Of a DNA stretch of 7,374 bases, positions 6,810 to 7,374 are shown one piece after another. The position numbers and the translations under genes are program-made. The notes under the pieces were generated by a model. That model had not been told where the DNA came from. It saw only the letters and a list, made by a program, of their open reading frames with translations, and did not search any database. Source of the DNA: Oscillospiraceae bacterium (GTDB lineage Bacteria; Bacillota; Clostridia; Oscillospirales; Acutalibacteraceae); the NCBI GenBank assembly GCA_003505905.1, contig DNXM01000179.1, positions 6,560 through 13,933 on the forward strand. The letters run 5' to 3'. The stretch's first letter is position 1. Every line of letters starts with the position of its first letter.

Positions 6810-7374
6810 TTGACCTATTTGCAGGCATTGCAATTTGTTCATTCGCTCGGTCGGTTCGGGATTCATCCCGGGCTTGAACGCATTGAAGCGTTGTGCCGTG
6901 CGTTGGGCAATCCGCAGGAAAAGCTGCAATTTGTCCATGTCGGCGGAACAAACGGAAAAGGCTCAACCGCCACTATGCTTTCCGAAATATTGATGGCGCA
7001 AGGCAAAAAAACGGGGCTGTTCACCTCGCCCTATGTGGTGAGCTTTATGGAGCGGATTCAGGTCAACGGTGAGCCTGTGAGCGAAGAAGCATTCGCCGAA
7101 ACCATTGGGCGCATTGTGCCGATTGTCGAAAATTTGGCAAAGCAGGATATGCAGCCGACCGAGTTTGAGGTGATTACGGCGGCGGCGTTTGATTTGTTTG
7201 CCAAGCTCAATTGCGAGGTTGTCGTGTTGGAGGTCGGCTTGGGTGGTCGGCTCGATTCCACGAATATCATCACCACGCCGTTGGTGAGCGTGATTACCTC
7301 TGTGTCGCTCGACCACATGGCGATTTTAGGCGATACAGTGGAAAAAATAGCCGCCGAAAAGTGCGGAATTATCA
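6810..7374 (+). CDS. folC: Folylpolyglutamate synthase/dihydrofolate synthase FolC, 3' partial
   Basis: FolC is an ATP-dependent Mur-ligase-family enzyme that adds glutamate to dihydropteroate and/or to reduced folates, retaining folate cofactors in the cytoplasm. The window holds the first 188 residues of a protein usually about 430 long; the frame is open at the right edge. Visible are the family N-terminus TYLQALQFVHSLGRFGIHPGLERI, the P-loop HVGGTNGKGST at 43-53, FTSPYVVSFMERIQVNGEPVSE at 71-92 (TSPH in many relatives), the metal/nucleotide motif EVGLGGRLDSTN at 141-152, and SLDHMAILGDTVEKIAAEKCGII at 166-188. Lys184 in EKCGI corresponds to the lysine that is carbamylated in characterised FolC enzymes; KAGI is more usual there. 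The start is TTG 6810 behind GGGAGG. It lies right after the typA terminator with no room for its own promoter. Confidence 0.96.
   Translation, partial: MTYLQALQFVHSLGRFGIHPGLERIEALCRALGNPQEKLQFVHVGGTNGKGSTATMLSEILMAQGKKTGLFTSPYVVSFMERIQVNGEPVSEEAFAETIGRIVPIVENLAKQDMQPTEFEVITAAAFDLFAKLNCEVVVLEVGLGGRLDSTNIITTPLVSVITSVSLDHMAILGDTVEKIAAEKCGII

Noticed and set aside
6417..6938. 173-codon minus-strand frame across the typA end and folC start
   Set aside because: It runs through the typA terminator and covers two confirmed genes on the other strand. The protein has no recognisable domain.
1..7374. CRISPR arrays, tRNA or rRNA genes, insertion sequences, phage or defence genes
   Set aside because: I looked for direct repeats, RNA gene signatures and transposase motifs and saw none. 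Coding sequence of known housekeeping families fills nearly the whole window.

Overview
The window is a compact stretch of about 7.4 kb in which every gene I can support lies on the + strand. Base composition is moderate, Shine-Dalgarno sequences are strong (GGAGG type), and spacers are short. The gene order ylxM-ffh-rpsP-khpA-rimM-trmD is the classic Firmicutes signal-recognition/ribosome-maturation operon. The protein sequences, the paired short ChrA proteins and the TypA/FolC neighbours suggest an anaerobic member of the Clostridia, possibly of the Oscillospiraceae/Ruminococcaceae type. That placement is inference from gene order and sequence style, not from a search.

Region by region: positions 2-343 are the 3' part of ylxM, whose 5' end is cut by the window edge. 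Then come ffh (385-1725, TTG start), rpsP (1810-2055), khpA (2101-2334), a 100-base gap holding a long perfect-looking hairpin without a T-tract (2373-2410), rimM (2435-2956), and trmD (2946-3689, overlapping rimM by 11 bases). Two short-chain ChrA-family membrane proteins follow (3686-4279 and 4276-4848), each starting inside the stop codon of the gene before it through an ATGA overlap. An 83-base gap with promoter-like elements precedes typA/bipA (4932-6746). typA ends in a clear intrinsic terminator (6754-6788), and folC begins just after it (6810, TTG start) and runs off the right edge.

How the genes work together: YlxM and Ffh serve co-translational protein targeting. S16, KhpA, RimM and TrmD serve 30S assembly, RNA binding and tRNA m1G37 modification. 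TypA is a ribosome-associated GTPase linked to subunit assembly and stress. FolC makes folylpolyglutamates, which feed one-carbon metabolism. The ChrA pair is the only member with no obvious link to translation. It sits directly after trmD, where rplS (L19) is usually found.

I do not see a new multi-gene system here. The window is mostly housekeeping. The points worth a second look are the ChrA pair translationally coupled to trmD, the missing rplS, the hairpin before rimM, the odd TTGACA-N7-TATAAT arrangement before typA, and the terminator placed immediately before the folC ribosome binding site.
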